Position numbers and translations under genes: made by a program
Notes under the pieces: model-generated
The model's database searches: none
The model's input: only the letters and a program-made list of their open reading frames with translations
Told to the model about the DNA's origin: nothing
Source: Acidovorax sp. Leaf191
Lineage (GTDB): Bacteria > Pseudomonadota > Gammaproteobacteria > Burkholderiales > Burkholderiaceae_C
Direction: 5' to 3'
DNA length: 64,000 bases
NCBI RefSeq assembly: GCF_001424425.1
Contig: NZ_LMPT01000020.1
Coordinates: forward strand, 161,441 to 225,440
Shown here: in pieces, positions 10,400 through 23,589 of the stretch
How the letters are laid out: every line of letters begins with the position of its first letter
Position numbering within the stretch: position 1 is the first letter of the stretch

Positions 10400-10428
10400 A
10401 TTATTGCAAAACAATTCCAGGGAGTCAA
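10400..10428 (-). promoter_or_regulatory. Strong sigma-70 promoter of the rplN (spc-type) operon
   Basis: On the minus strand TTGACT (10423-10428) and AATAAT (10400-10405) are separated by exactly 17 bp. Each matches five of six bases of the -35 and -10 consensus. Transcription would start near 10393 and leave a leader of about 150 bases before rplN. It corresponds in position to the spc promoter of E. coli. Confidence 0.85.
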
Positions 10429-10436
10429 GGGCCCTA

Positions 10437-12050
10437 TCACACCGGCGCATGCAGATACTGCTGCGCCAGCGCCACAAAGGCGTCCAGCCCCGGATCGGTG
10501 CCCAGCTCTTCGCGCAGGATCTGCGCCACGGCAGGCGCGAGCTCGATGGCGCGGCGCGCGTCCAGGAACAAAAGGCGCGAGCGCCGGGCCAGCACGTCCT
10601 CGACCGTGCGCGCGTATTCGTTGCGGGCGGCAAACCGCACCATCGCGGCGGTGAGGCCCTGGCCCAGGTCCACGTCGGCGCCGGGCAGCGCCTGCACGGC
10701 GGCCGCATCGCTGCCATAGGAGTGCAGGCCTTGCGCGTCGCTGATCCGGTGCCGCACGGGCGTGGTCGGCGTGCCCACCAGCGGCAGGTGGTTGGTCACC
10801 CCGGCGGGCTTTTCCGCCAGCAGCCCGGCGGTGAAGCATTTTTGCAACACATCTTCCGCCATGGCGCGGTAGGTCGTCCATTTGCCACCGGTCACCGTCA
10901 CCAGGCCGGTGCGGCTGGTCAACACCGTGTGCTCGCGGCTCAGGCTCTTGGTGTTGTCGCCGTCGTCGTCCTGGGGTTTGACCAACGGGCGCAGGCCGAC
11001 CCAGATGCTCCGGATGTCGGCCAGTTGGGGGGCACGGGTCAGGTAGCGGGCCGATTCCTGCAGGATGAACTGGACTTCCTCCCGGAAAGGCAGGGGCTCG
11101 CGCACGATGTCCTGGCGGGGGCTGTCGGTGGTGCCCAGGATGAGCTTACCCAGCCACGGCACGGCGAACAGCACGCGCCCGTCTGCGGTCTTGGGCACCA
11201 TCAGGGCGTGGTCGGACGGCAGGAACTCCCGGTCCACCACGATGTGCACACCCTGGCTGGGGGCGACGATGGGCTTGACCGGCCGGCCGATGGCCTCGCC
11301 GTCCATCTGGCGCAGGGCGTCCACCCACACACCCGTGGCGTTGACCACCGCGCGCGCGCGCACCGTGAATGGCTGGCCCGACTCGGAGTCTTCGCAGACG
11401 AAGCCAGCCACCTTGCCGTCTTCGTGGATCAGCGAACGCGCCGGGCAGTAGTTGACCAGCAGAGCCCCGCGGCTGGCGGCCGTGCGCGCCAGCGCCAGCG
11501 CGAGCCGGGCGTCGTCGAACTGCCCGTCCCAGTATTTCACGCCGCCCTTGAGCCCCTCGGTGCGGGCGGTCGGAAGGCACGCCAGCGTGCGGTCGCGCCC
11601 CAGGAACTGCGTGGCGCCCAGGCCCGCCTTGCCGGCCAGGGCGTCGTACATCATGAGGCCGATGCCATAGAACGGCGTCTCCCAGAAACGGTAGGACGGC
11701 ATCACGAACGGCAGCGGCTGCGCCAGGTGCGGCGCATTGTTCAAGAGCGTGGTGCGCTCGTGCAGGGCCTCGCGCACCAGGGCGATGTTGCCCTGCGCCA
11801 GGTAGCGGACGCCGCCGTGCACCAGCTTGGTCGCGCGCGACGACGTGCCTTTGGCAAAGTCGTGCGAGTCCACCAGGACCACGCTGAAACCCCGCGCTGC
11901 CGCATCCAGCGCCACCCCCAGGCCCGTCGCCCCCCCGCCGATCACGGCCAGGTCATATTGATGGGGCTGGGCGAGGCGCGCCAGAAGATCGGCACGCCGG
12001 GTAGCAAGGGGAGCGGAAGCAGAAGCGGTGGTCATAGGGCGATTGTCCAT
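10437..12050 (-). CDS. glpD: Aerobic glycerol-3-phosphate dehydrogenase
   Basis: The 537-residue FAD enzyme oxidises sn-glycerol-3-phosphate to dihydroxyacetone phosphate and passes electrons to quinone at the inner membrane. The FAD-binding Rossmann motif (DLAVIGGGATGLGVALDAA) lies near residue 33, followed by the family motif GTSSRATKLVHGGVRYL. TGGKWTTYRAMAEDVL marks the end of the catalytic domain, and a helical C-terminal domain follows. A second ATG five codons in (12035) is a possible start because neither has a clear ribosome binding site. The gene has its own control region with a perfect palindrome at 12062-12085 and is separated from the transporter operon by a terminator. Confidence 0.97.
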   Translation of the reverse strand: MDNRPMTTASASAPLATRRADLLARLAQPHQYDLAVIGGGATGLGVALDAAARGFSVVLVDSHDFAKGTSSRATKLVHGGVRYLAQGNIALVREALHERTTLLNNAPHLAQPLPFVMPSYRFWETPFYGIGLMMYDALAGKAGLGATQFLGRDRTLACLPTARTEGLKGGVKYWDGQFDDARLALALARTAASRGALLVNYCPARSLIHEDGKVAGFVCEDSESGQPFTVRARAVVNATGVWVDALRQMDGEAIGRPVKPIVAPSQGVHIVVDREFLPSDHALMVPKTADGRVLFAVPWLGKLILGTTDSPRQDIVREPLPFREEVQFILQESARYLTRAPQLADIRSIWVGLRPLVKPQDDDGDNTKSLSREHTVLTSRTGLVTVTGGKWTTYRAMAEDVLQKCFTAGLLAEKPAGVTNHLPLVGTPTTPVRHRISDAQGLHSYGSDAAAVQALPGADVDLGQGLTAAMVRFAARNEYARTVEDVLARRSRLLFLDARRAIELAPAVAQILREELGTDPGLDAFVALAQQYLHAPV

Positions 12051-12061
12051 GGGTGGGACAA

Positions 12062-12085
12062 AATTTAAGGGTTAACCCTTAAATT
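12062..12085. promoter_or_regulatory. Perfect 24-bp palindrome before glpD; candidate GlpR operator
   Basis: The half AATTTAAGGGTT is followed without a spacer by its exact reverse complement. The site ends 12 bases before the glpD ATG, where a bound repressor would block transcription. Its core (GGTTnACCCTTAA) recurs at about 18606-18629 between glpS and glpR, which supports a shared regulator. The link to GlpR is inference. Confidence 0.7.
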
Positions 12086-12150
12086 CTTGACGTATCGGGG
12101 AGAGATTCACAGCGCACCGCGAGGCGGCCGGAATGCTCCCGCGCCAGTAA

Positions 12151-12186
12151 AAAGGGCAGCCGGGGGCCTTGTGGGCTCCGGCTGCC
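12151..12186 (-). terminator. Intrinsic terminator of the glpSTPQUV operon
   Basis: Read on the minus strand, GGCAGCCGG and CCGGCTGCC form a 9-bp GC-rich stem followed by CTTTTTA. It lies about 50 bases after the glpV stop codon. A second perfect 10-bp inverted repeat (12195-12221) precedes it. Confidence 0.88.
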
Positions 12187-12194
12187 GGTGAAGA

Positions 12195-12221
12195 CCGCCG
12201 CACTACAGCGCAGTGCGGCGG
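12195..12221. repeat. Inverted repeat just after glpV
   Basis: CCGCCGCACT and its exact complement flank a 7-base loop, 13 bases after the glpV stop. There is no adjacent T tract. It probably protects the 3' end of the transcript or aids the terminator that follows. Confidence 0.5.
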
Positions 12222-12234
12222 CAGGAGAGCCGGA

Positions 12235-13965
<1,731 letters not shown>

Positions 13966-14076
13966 AGTGCCTGTCTCCTCATAGTCATCTCCCCTTTGGA
14001 TGCAAGGGTCGCGCAGCTCCGGGGAAGGGTTGAGCCGCGCAACGGGAATCTACGGATGGGTGGCCGTGTCGGCGGC

Positions 14077-14385
14077 TCAGCCCTTGCGCAGGATCAGCGC
14101 CAGCAGCGCCATCGACAGCACGAAGCTGATCCACACCGACGGTTCGGCCGACAGGCTGAACCACTGGACAAGCTTGCCGCTGATGCCGACAAAGATCAGG
14201 TTCACGTAGGCCGCCGACAGCAGCCCGATGAAGAGCCGGTCGCCGCGCGTGGTTTCCAGCGGCAAAAAACCTTTGCGCATCGACGTGGGCGACTTGAGCT
14301 CCCACACCGTCATGCCCACCAGCATCAGCACGATGCATGTAAAGAACACTGCCACGGGCAGCGTCCAGGCCATCCAGTCAAACAT
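14077..14385 (-). CDS. glpU: Small membrane protein of the glycerol transporter operon (DUF2160, GlpU-like)
   Basis: The 102-residue protein starts MFDWMAWTLPVAVFF and has three hydrophobic segments (about residues 5-27, 50-70 and 80-99) around a short cytoplasmic loop (ELKSPTSMRKGFLPLETTRGDR). It matches the DUF2160 family that accompanies glycerol ABC transporters. Its exact role is not established, and an accessory membrane subunit is plausible. The frame is open 35 codons further upstream, but that part reads through an intergenic repeat, so the ATG at 14385 is preferred. Confidence 0.88.
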   Translation of the reverse strand: MFDWMAWTLPVAVFFTCIVLMLVGMTVWELKSPTSMRKGFLPLETTRGDRLFIGLLSAAYVNLIFVGISGKLVQWFSLSAEPSVWISFVLSMALLALILRKG

Positions 14386-14389
14386 GGGC

Positions 14390-14460
14390 ACCCCCCTGAG
14401 CGCCTGCGGCGCTTCCCCCCAGGGGGACGCAGCGGGTGGCCGGGCGAAGCCCGTTCCACC
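14390..14460. repeat. GC-rich palindromic spacer between glpQ and glpU
   Basis: The spacer contains GCGCTTCCCCCC followed by AGGGGGACGC, then GGGCGAAGCCC, two imperfect hairpins. It has the look of dispersed intergenic repeats of Burkholderiales, but no second copy occurs in the window, so the class is inferred. It separates the permease genes from glpU-glpV and could set their relative expression. Confidence 0.4.
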
Positions 14461-14534
14461 GCTGCTGCTGGTCTGGGGCAGTCTGCGCACTCTGCGGCGA
14501 ATTGGTGTGGTTCATCGTTTTGCTCCCTCTCTCG

Positions 14535-15339
14535 TCAAACGCGGCCCATCGCAAAGCCCTTGGCGATGTAGTGGCGCACGAACCAGATCACGATGGCGCC
14601 GGGCACGATGGTCAGCACGCCGGCGGCGGCGAGCGTCGCCCAGTCCATGCCACTGGCGCTCACGGTGCGCGTCATGGTGGCCACGATGGGCTTGGCGTTC
14701 ACGCTGGTCAGCGTGCGGGCCAGCAGCAGCTCCACCCAGCTGAACATGAAGCAGAAGAACGCCGCCACGCCCACGCCGGCCTTGATCAGCGGCAGGAACA
14801 CCGTCATGAAGAAGCGCGGAAAGCTGTAGCCGTCGATGTACGCCGTCTCGTCAATCTCGCGCGGGATGCCGCTCATGAAGCCCTCCAGGATCCACACCGC
14901 CAGCGGCACGTTGAACAACAGGTGCGCCAGGGCCACGGCCAGGTGCGTGTCCATGAGCCCTACCGTGGTGTACAGCTGAAAGAACGGCAGCAGAAACACC
15001 GCGGGCGGCGTCATGCGGTTGGTCAGCAGCCAGAAGAACACATGCTTGTCGCCCAGGAACTGGTAGCGGCTGAACGCATAGGCCGCCGGCAGCGCCACGG
15101 TGAGCGAGATCACCGTGTTGATGGCCACGTAGATCAGGCTGTTGATGTAGCCCGAGTACCAGGACTCGTCGGTGAAGATGGTCTTGTAGTTGTCCCACGT
15201 GAAGTGCTGCGGGAAGAACGAGAACGTCGAGAGGATCTCCGCGTTCGTCTTGAAGCTCATGTTGACCATCCAGTAGATGGGCAGCACCGCGAACGCCAGG
15301 TACAGGACCAGGAAGACCGACCGCTTCTGAAAGCGCTTT

Positions 15340-15347
<8 letters not shown>
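14535..15347 (-). CDS. glpQ: Glycerol ABC transporter permease GlpQ
   Basis: The 270-residue inner-membrane protein has six predicted hydrophobic helices and the MalG-type layout. The cytoplasmic EAA loop (GIPREIDETAYIDGYS, followed by LIKAG) docks on an ATPase subunit. It pairs with GlpP to form the channel. Its start overlaps the glpP stop by eight bases, which implies translational coupling. Confidence 0.92.
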
Positions 15348-16236
<889 letters not shown>

Positions 16237-16294
16237 TGGAAACCTCCGCGCTGCGCACTGCGGTGCTGAGCGCCTTCGGGCGGCCGGGCGGCGC

Positions 16295-17386
<1,092 letters not shown>

Positions 17387-17387
17387 G

Positions 17388-18476
17388 TCAGCGGCCTCCT
17401 TGTGCCAAGTGCCGCGCCGCAGGCGCCCAGGCCAGCCGGCCGTCGGCACCGAACACGTAGACCTGCGCAGGGTCCAGGTGCAGGGTGACGGCCGCGCCCA
17501 ATTCAAAGTAATGCACGCCGGTGAGCTGCGCCACCAGGTCACCCCACGGGGTGGACGCATGCACAAAGGTGTCGGAGCCTGAAATCTCGGCCAGCTCCAC
17601 CACGCCGCCCACGCTCACATCGCCGGGCCGGGCGTGCACACGCAGCGCGCTGGCCCGCACGCCCACCGTGAGGCCGGCAGCGGCCAGGCCCTGCGGCAGC
17701 GGCACGGCGAACTCGGCACCGCCCTGCAGGCGCACGCCCTGGGCCGTGGCCGACGCGGCCATGAGGTTCATCGGCGGGTCGCTGAAGGCACGGGCCACGC
17801 GCAGCGAGTTGGGCGCGTGGAACACCTCGGCCGTGGGGCCGTACTGCAGCAGCTCGCCCTCGTCCAGCACGGCGGTGTAGCCGCCCAGCAGCAGCGCCTC
17901 GCCCGGCTCGGTGGTGGCATAGACCACGGTGGACTGGCCGGCGGCGAACAACTGGGTCAGCTCTTCACGCAGTTCCTCGCGCAGTTTGTAATCCAGGTTG
18001 ACCAAGGGCTCGTCCAGCAGCATCAGGGGCGCGCCCTTGGCCAGGGCACGCGCCAGCGCCACGCGCTGCTGCTGGCCGCCCGACAGCTCGGCCGGGTAGC
18101 GGTCCAAGAACATGTCGATGTGCAGGCGGCTGGCAATCTCGCGCACCCGGGCATCGATGTTCTTTTCGCCGCGCAGCTTGAGCGGCGAGGCGATGTTGGC
18201 GGCCACCTTCATCGACGGGTAGTTGATGAACTGCTGATAAACCATGGCGACATTGCGCTCGCGCACCGGGGTGCCCGTCACGTCCACGCCATCGACCGTC
18301 ACGCGGCCGGCGGTGGGCGTGTCCAGGCCCGCCATGATGCGCATCAGGCTCGTCTTGCCTGCCTGCGTGGCGCCCAGCAGCACCGTGACGGCGCCGCTGT
18401 GCAGCGCCAGGCTCATGTCATACAGCCAGGTCTGCGGTCCTACCTTCTTGCTGATGCTGTCCAGTGCCAGCTGCAT
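17388..18476 (-). CDS. glpS: Glycerol ABC transporter ATPase GlpS (switch histidine replaced)
   Basis: The 362-residue ATPase has Walker A GATQAGKT at 35-42, a canonical signature LSGGQQQR from residue 131, and Walker B LMLLDE at 151-156. At the switch position the usual His is Thr189 ([10 protein letters not shown]). A C-terminal TOBE-like regulatory domain follows. It is the first gene of the glpSTPQUV operon, facing glpR across a 204-base control region. With GlpT it would form an asymmetric ATPase pair. Confidence 0.92.
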   Translation of the reverse strand: MQLALDSISKKVGPQTWLYDMSLALHSGAVTVLLGATQAGKTSLMRIMAGLDTPTAGRVTVDGVDVTGTPVRERNVAMVYQQFINYPSMKVAANIASPLKLRGEKNIDARVREIASRLHIDMFLDRYPAELSGGQQQRVALARALAKGAPLMLLDEPLVNLDYKLREELREELTQLFAAGQSTVVYATTEPGEALLLGGYTAVLDEGELLQYGPTAEVFHAPNSLRVARAFSDPPMNLMAASATAQGVRLQGGAEFAVPLPQGLAAAGLTVGVRASALRVHARPGDVSVGGVVELAEISGSDTFVHASTPWGDLVAQLTGVHYFELGAAVTLHLDPAQVYVFGADGRLAWAPAARHLAQGGR

Positions 18477-18575
18477 CACGCAACCTTTCTGTTGTAGTGG
18501 CCTCCAGGGCCTTTGTTCTGCGGAAATCCTGTGCCGCTGCGCACCAGCCACAGCAAGCCCTCTCGGTTTCGATTG

Positions 18576-18605
18576 TGTTCATTTTTGTTCTTTTATGATC
18601 GTATT
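18576..18605. promoter_or_regulatory. Three 10-bp phased direct repeats in the glpS-glpR control region
   Basis: TGTTC, TGTTC and TGATC begin at 18576, 18586 and 18596, exactly one helical turn apart, each followed by an A/T-rich five-mer. TATGATCGTA within the run matches nine of ten positions of the E. coli GlpR half-site (WATKYTCGWW). A related TGTTCGAT occurs at 18638-18645. These are likely contacts for the DeoR-family GlpR; binding is inferred. Confidence 0.6.
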
Positions 18606-18629
18606 GAATCAAGGTTTACCCTTAACAGG
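18606..18629. promoter_or_regulatory. Second copy of the glpD palindrome core
   Basis: AAGGTTTACCCTTAA resembles the centre and right arm of the perfect palindrome upstream of glpD (12062-12085), while the left arm is degenerate. Finding the motif at both ends of the glp locus supports co-regulation. Confidence 0.55.
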
Positions 18630-18680
18630 TTCCTTTTTGTTCGATTTAAAGTATCCACACACTCTGCCCGCCCCAACCGC

Positions 18681-19445
18681 GTGAATACGAACCCCCGACA
18701 ACTGCTGCTCCTCGAAGAAGTCCGCGCGCGCAAGTCCGCCACCGTGGAACAACTGGCCGACACCCTGGGCGTGACGCTGCAGACGGTGCGCCGCGACGTG
18801 CAGCGCCTGGCCGAATCGGGCCTGCTCACGCGCTTTCATGGCGGCGTGCGCGTGCCCAGCTCCACCGTGGAGAACCTGGCCCACACCCAGCGCGAGACCC
18901 TGCACGCCGAGGGCAAGGCACGCATCGCGCGCGCCGTGGCAGCCCAGGTGCCCAACGACTGCTCGCTGATCCTGAACATCGGCACCACGACCGAAGCCAT
19001 CGCCAAGGCGCTGCTGCACCACCGCGGCCTGCGCGTGATCACCAACAACCTGAACGTGGCGGCCATCCTGAGCGGCAACCCCGAGTGCGAGGTCATCGTG
19101 GCCGGCGGCGTGGTGCGCACCCGCGACCGCGGCATCGTGGGCGAGGCGGCGGTGGACTTCATCCGCCAGTTCCGGGTGGACATCGCGCTCATCGGCATCT
19201 CGGGCGTGGAGCCCGACGGCTCGCTGCGCGACTTCGACTACCGCGAGGTGAAGGTGGCGCAGACCATCATTGCCCAGTCGCGCGAGGTCTGGCTGGCGGC
19301 CGACCAGAGCAAGTTCAACCGCCCGGCCATGGTGCAACTGGCCACGCTGAACCAGATCGACCGCCTGTTCACCGACGCGCCGCCGCCGGAGCCGTTTCCG
19401 GCACTGCTGCAGGATGCAGAGGTGCTGTGCACGGTCGCGGCCTGA
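18681..19445 (+). CDS. glpR: DeoR-family glycerol regulon repressor
   Basis: The 254-residue protein starts at a GTG (reading MNTNPRQLLLLEEVRARKSA). The N-terminal winged helix-turn-helix (residues about 6-58: TVEQLADTLGVTLQTVRRDVQRL) is followed by the DeoR sensor domain with sugar-phosphate isomerase-like motifs (NIGTTTEAIAKAL, AGGVVRTRDRGIVGEAA, IGISGVEPDG). GlpR proteins respond to glycerol-3-phosphate. It is divergent from glpS and upstream of glpK. Frames extending further 5' would cover the operators, so the GTG is preferred, although its ribosome binding site is weak. Confidence 0.9.
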   Translation: MNTNPRQLLLLEEVRARKSATVEQLADTLGVTLQTVRRDVQRLAESGLLTRFHGGVRVPSSTVENLAHTQRETLHAEGKARIARAVAAQVPNDCSLILNIGTTTEAIAKALLHHRGLRVITNNLNVAAILSGNPECEVIVAGGVVRTRDRGIVGEAAVDFIRQFRVDIALIGISGVEPDGSLRDFDYREVKVAQTIIAQSREVWLAADQSKFNRPAMVQLATLNQIDRLFTDAPPPEPFPALLQDAEVLCTVAA

Positions 19446-19481
19446 CCCGGTCTCACCCATTGCTTTCAACCCAGCAACCAA

Positions 19482-19541
19482 CCGTTCACGCTGAGCCTGT
19501 CGAAACGCTGCGCAAGGCTTCGGCAGGCTCAGTCCGAACGG
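19482..19541. repeat. Dispersed inverted repeat, copy A
   Basis: CCGTTCACGCTGAGCCTGTC at the left end is matched, inverted, by a right arm ending CAGTCCGAACGG, giving a 60-base imperfect stem-loop between glpR and glpK. Related copies lie at 22196-22278 and 46817-46874. It is a REP-like intergenic element. Confidence 0.85.
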
Positions 19542-19612
19542 TCTTCATGAGTTGAACGCAAGCCCCCGCCACCCCTTTGCGGCAGTGCGCTGCTGACTTA
19601 TCCTTGCCCGCC

Positions 19613-21106
<1,494 letters not shown>

Positions 21107-21171
21107 GCCCGGAACATCCCCCTGCGCAGCAATACTACAAAAACAATAGCAAACTATGAGACAGGGCAAGC

Positions 21172-21224
21172 GGTAGCGCCCCATTTTGCTAAAACCTGCA
21201 GGGTGCAGCCGGGCGGGCGCTACC
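21172..21224. repeat. Inverted repeat between glpK and proC
   Basis: GGTAGCGCCC and its exact complement GGGCGCTACC are separated by 33 bases. There is no T tract, so termination by a simple hairpin is unlikely. It lies about 65 bases after glpK and 46 before proC. Confidence 0.45.
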
Positions 21225-21270
21225 ATCATCGCCCCAGTTGTCGCCACCTTGCAGCCACCTTGCTACCACC

Positions 21271-22122
21271 ATGAGCCTGAACACCGCCGCGCCCTCCCCC
21301 TCCTCCACCGCCCTGCCCACCATCGCCTTCATCGGCGGCGGCAACATGGCCAGCGCCATCATCGGCGGGCTGATCCGCCAGGGCCACCCGGTCGGCCAGA
21401 TCGAGGTGGTGGAGCCCTTCGAACCCACGCGCGCGGCGCTGCTGCAGAACTACGGCCTGGCCGCGCAGCCTGCATCGGGCCCGGCCCTGCAGCGCGCCAG
21501 CATCGTGGTGTGGGCCGTCAAGCCGCAGACCTTCAAGGACGCCGCAGGCGAGGCCAAGGCCCACACGCAGAGTGCCCTGCACCTGAGCGTGGCCGCCGGC
21601 ATCCGCTCGGACAGCATCGCCCAGTGGCTCTCCAGCGAGCGCATCGTGCGCACCATGCCCAACACGCCCGCGCTGGTGGGCAAAGGCATGAGCGCGCTGT
21701 ACGCCCGCGCCGCCGTCAGTGCCGACGAGCGCGCCCAGGTCGAAGCCATCATGGCCTCCACCGGCGAGTTCCTGTGGGTCGATAACGAAAAGCAGCTCGA
21801 CGCCGTCACCGCCCTGTCGGGTTCGGGCCCCGCCTACGTCTTTTACTTCCTCGAAGCCATGACCCGCGCCGGCACCGCCATGGGCCTGAGCGAAGCGCAG
21901 GCGCACCAGCTGGCCGTGGGCACCTTCGTCGGCGCGTCAGAGCTCGCCCGCCGGTCCGACGAGCCCCCGGCCGTGCTGCGCCAGCGCGTCACCTCCAAGG
22001 GCGGCACCACCTATGCGGCGCTGCAGTCGATGGAAGCGGCTGGCGTCGGCCCCGCGTTCGAGCGCGCGATGGAAGCGGCCCGCCAGCGGGCGGACGAGCT
22101 GGGCAACGAGTTCGGCGGCTGA
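21271..22122 (+). CDS. proC: Pyrroline-5-carboxylate reductase
   Basis: The 283-residue enzyme performs the last step of proline synthesis with NAD(P)H. The N-terminal Rossmann motif FIGGGNMASAIIGGL, the central RTMPNTPALVGKGMSAL and the C-terminal ALSGSGPAYVFYFLEAM and VTSKGGTT are all diagnostic. The start at 21271 is the ATG closest to homology; an upstream extension of 11 codons is less likely. Confidence 0.97.
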   Translation: MSLNTAAPSPSSTALPTIAFIGGGNMASAIIGGLIRQGHPVGQIEVVEPFEPTRAALLQNYGLAAQPASGPALQRASIVVWAVKPQTFKDAAGEAKAHTQSALHLSVAAGIRSDSIAQWLSSERIVRTMPNTPALVGKGMSALYARAAVSADERAQVEAIMASTGEFLWVDNEKQLDAVTALSGSGPAYVFYFLEAMTRAGTAMGLSEAQAHQLAVGTFVGASELARRSDEPPAVLRQRVTSKGGTTYAALQSMEAAGVGPAFERAMEAARQRADELGNEFGG

Positions 22123-22195
22123 GCGCTGGGGCGGCAGGCGCTGCCGCCTGGCTCCCAAGCCGGGACTGATACCTACAGCTTTCATCCATACAAGA

Positions 22196-22278
22196 CCGTT
22201 CACGCTGAGCCTGTCGAAGCGCTGCGCAAGGCTTCGACAAGCCTGTCCTGAGCACATCGAAGGGCTCAGCCCGAACGG
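22196..22278. repeat. Dispersed inverted repeat, copy B
   Basis: It starts CCGTTCACGCTGAGCCTGTC and ends GGGCTCAGCCCGAACGG, with an extra internal CGACAAGCCTGTCCTGAGCA segment that makes it 83 bases long. It lies between the convergent proC and the secreted-protein gene. Confidence 0.85.
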
Positions 22279-22318
22279 TGTCGGATATGGATGACTAAAT
22301 ACGAACCCGCGTGAAGCC

Positions 22319-23299
22319 TCAGTAGCCGGCCTGGGCCTGCGGGCACTTGGCCTTGCTCGCAGGCTTGATCTCCACCGCCTGCAGATTGGCGTCCAGCATC
22401 CAGGCGCTGGCACGCTTGCGCGTCACCTGCTGGCCCTTGCCCACGCTGCTGACGTTGATGGCCACCGCCTTGTCGGCCTTGCCGTAGCGGCACTCCACCT
22501 CGAACTCCAGCCCTTCCTTGGCCGTGACGGGCGGCAGCGGAACCTGCACCAGCTGGAGCGGCGGCTTGGCCATGTCTGCGGCGGACAGGCGGTCGTACGC
22601 GGTGCCGACATCGATCACAAAACCGGCGGCGGTGAAATGCTCGAGCCCCGGGCCGGCCGCAGCGCCGGGCGCGGGCTGGGCCCAGAACCGGGCGCTTTTG
22701 CCTCCGGCCACGGTGTCGGACGACAGCTGGGTCCACTGCTGGCTCAGCGCCTTGCGCGACGGCAGGCCCGCGCTGGGTGCCGCCGGTGCGCCGGCGGCAC
22801 CCGGGGTTGCGGGCGCCGCAGCAGGGGCCGCAGCCATGGCAGGCGCCGCGGCAGGCGGTGCGCTGCGGGCCGGGCCTGCCTTGGCCACTGGTGCCGAGGC
22901 TTCCTCGCCCTGGTAAGCGTATTTGCCATCGAACGGCACATCGCCCCAGGCGCTGGCGCAGGCCTCCACCCGCATCTGCATGCCGCCGGCGGCACGTTTC
23001 AAGGTCATGGTGCAGCGGCCTTCGCTGAAGGTCCAGCCGCCCGGCGCATCGGCCAGCCTGCCTTCGCCCGAGCCACTGCGCAGGTTGCCGGGTTTGCCTT
23101 TTTCAGCCACCTCCAGCGTGAATTTGCCGTTGGGCTTGACGGTGAGCAGGCGTTCGAAGCTGCCGTCGCTTGCCTCGTACACCCCGGCCTTGGGGTAAGG
23201 GCTGTAGTCCGCCGCGAGCACTGGCGCGACAAGGCACGACAGGGCCGCACCGGCCGACAGGAAACGCAGAGCGCGCAAAGTGTGTGTTTTATTCTTCAT
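22319..23299 (-). CDS. Secreted protein of unknown function with Pro/Ala linker
   Basis: I do not recognise this family. The 326-residue product starts MKNKTHTLRALRFLSAG and has a signal peptide ending at VLA-ADYSPYP. A first globular part (about 30-125, with cysteines in GRCTMTL and EACASAW) is joined by a low-complexity Ala/Pro linker (about 135-175) to a second part (about 180-326) that also has two cysteines (VECRYG, KAKCPQ). Two small periplasmic domains, each with a potential disulfide, fit the sequence. The ATG at 23299 is preferred over one nine codons earlier because it begins the signal peptide. Confidence 0.75.
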   Translation of the reverse strand: MKNKTHTLRALRFLSAGAALSCLVAPVLAADYSPYPKAGVYEASDGSFERLLTVKPNGKFTLEVAEKGKPGNLRSGSGEGRLADAPGGWTFSEGRCTMTLKRAAGGMQMRVEACASAWGDVPFDGKYAYQGEEASAPVAKAGPARSAPPAAAPAMAAAPAAAPATPGAAGAPAAPSAGLPSRKALSQQWTQLSSDTVAGGKSARFWAQPAPGAAAGPGLEHFTAAGFVIDVGTAYDRLSAADMAKPPLQLVQVPLPPVTAKEGLEFEVECRYGKADKAVAINVSSVGKGQQVTRKRASAWMLDANLQAVEIKPASKAKCPQAQAGY

Positions 23300-23589
23300 G
23301 CAAGCCTGGAGTCTTTGGAGTGACACGCCGCAGGCACAGGCCCGCAGCGCAGAGATTCACCACCCCTTGGCCGCCAGGCATTTCAGGGCCTGGTTCCTCG
23401 CCTTCGGGTGGCGGGGCCTGAACCGGCCCGGGCCAGATTCTCAGGAGCGCCCAGGCCATGGGCCAGCCCTGTCACAACTCTTACAACCCCGTCGGCCGGG
23501 ATGCAACACTTTCCACCGCGGCGACCCAGCGTGGTCGTCAGTCCGCAGGCCATCGCACACCGGCCCGCGCGCTCAGGGGCACCGGACGC

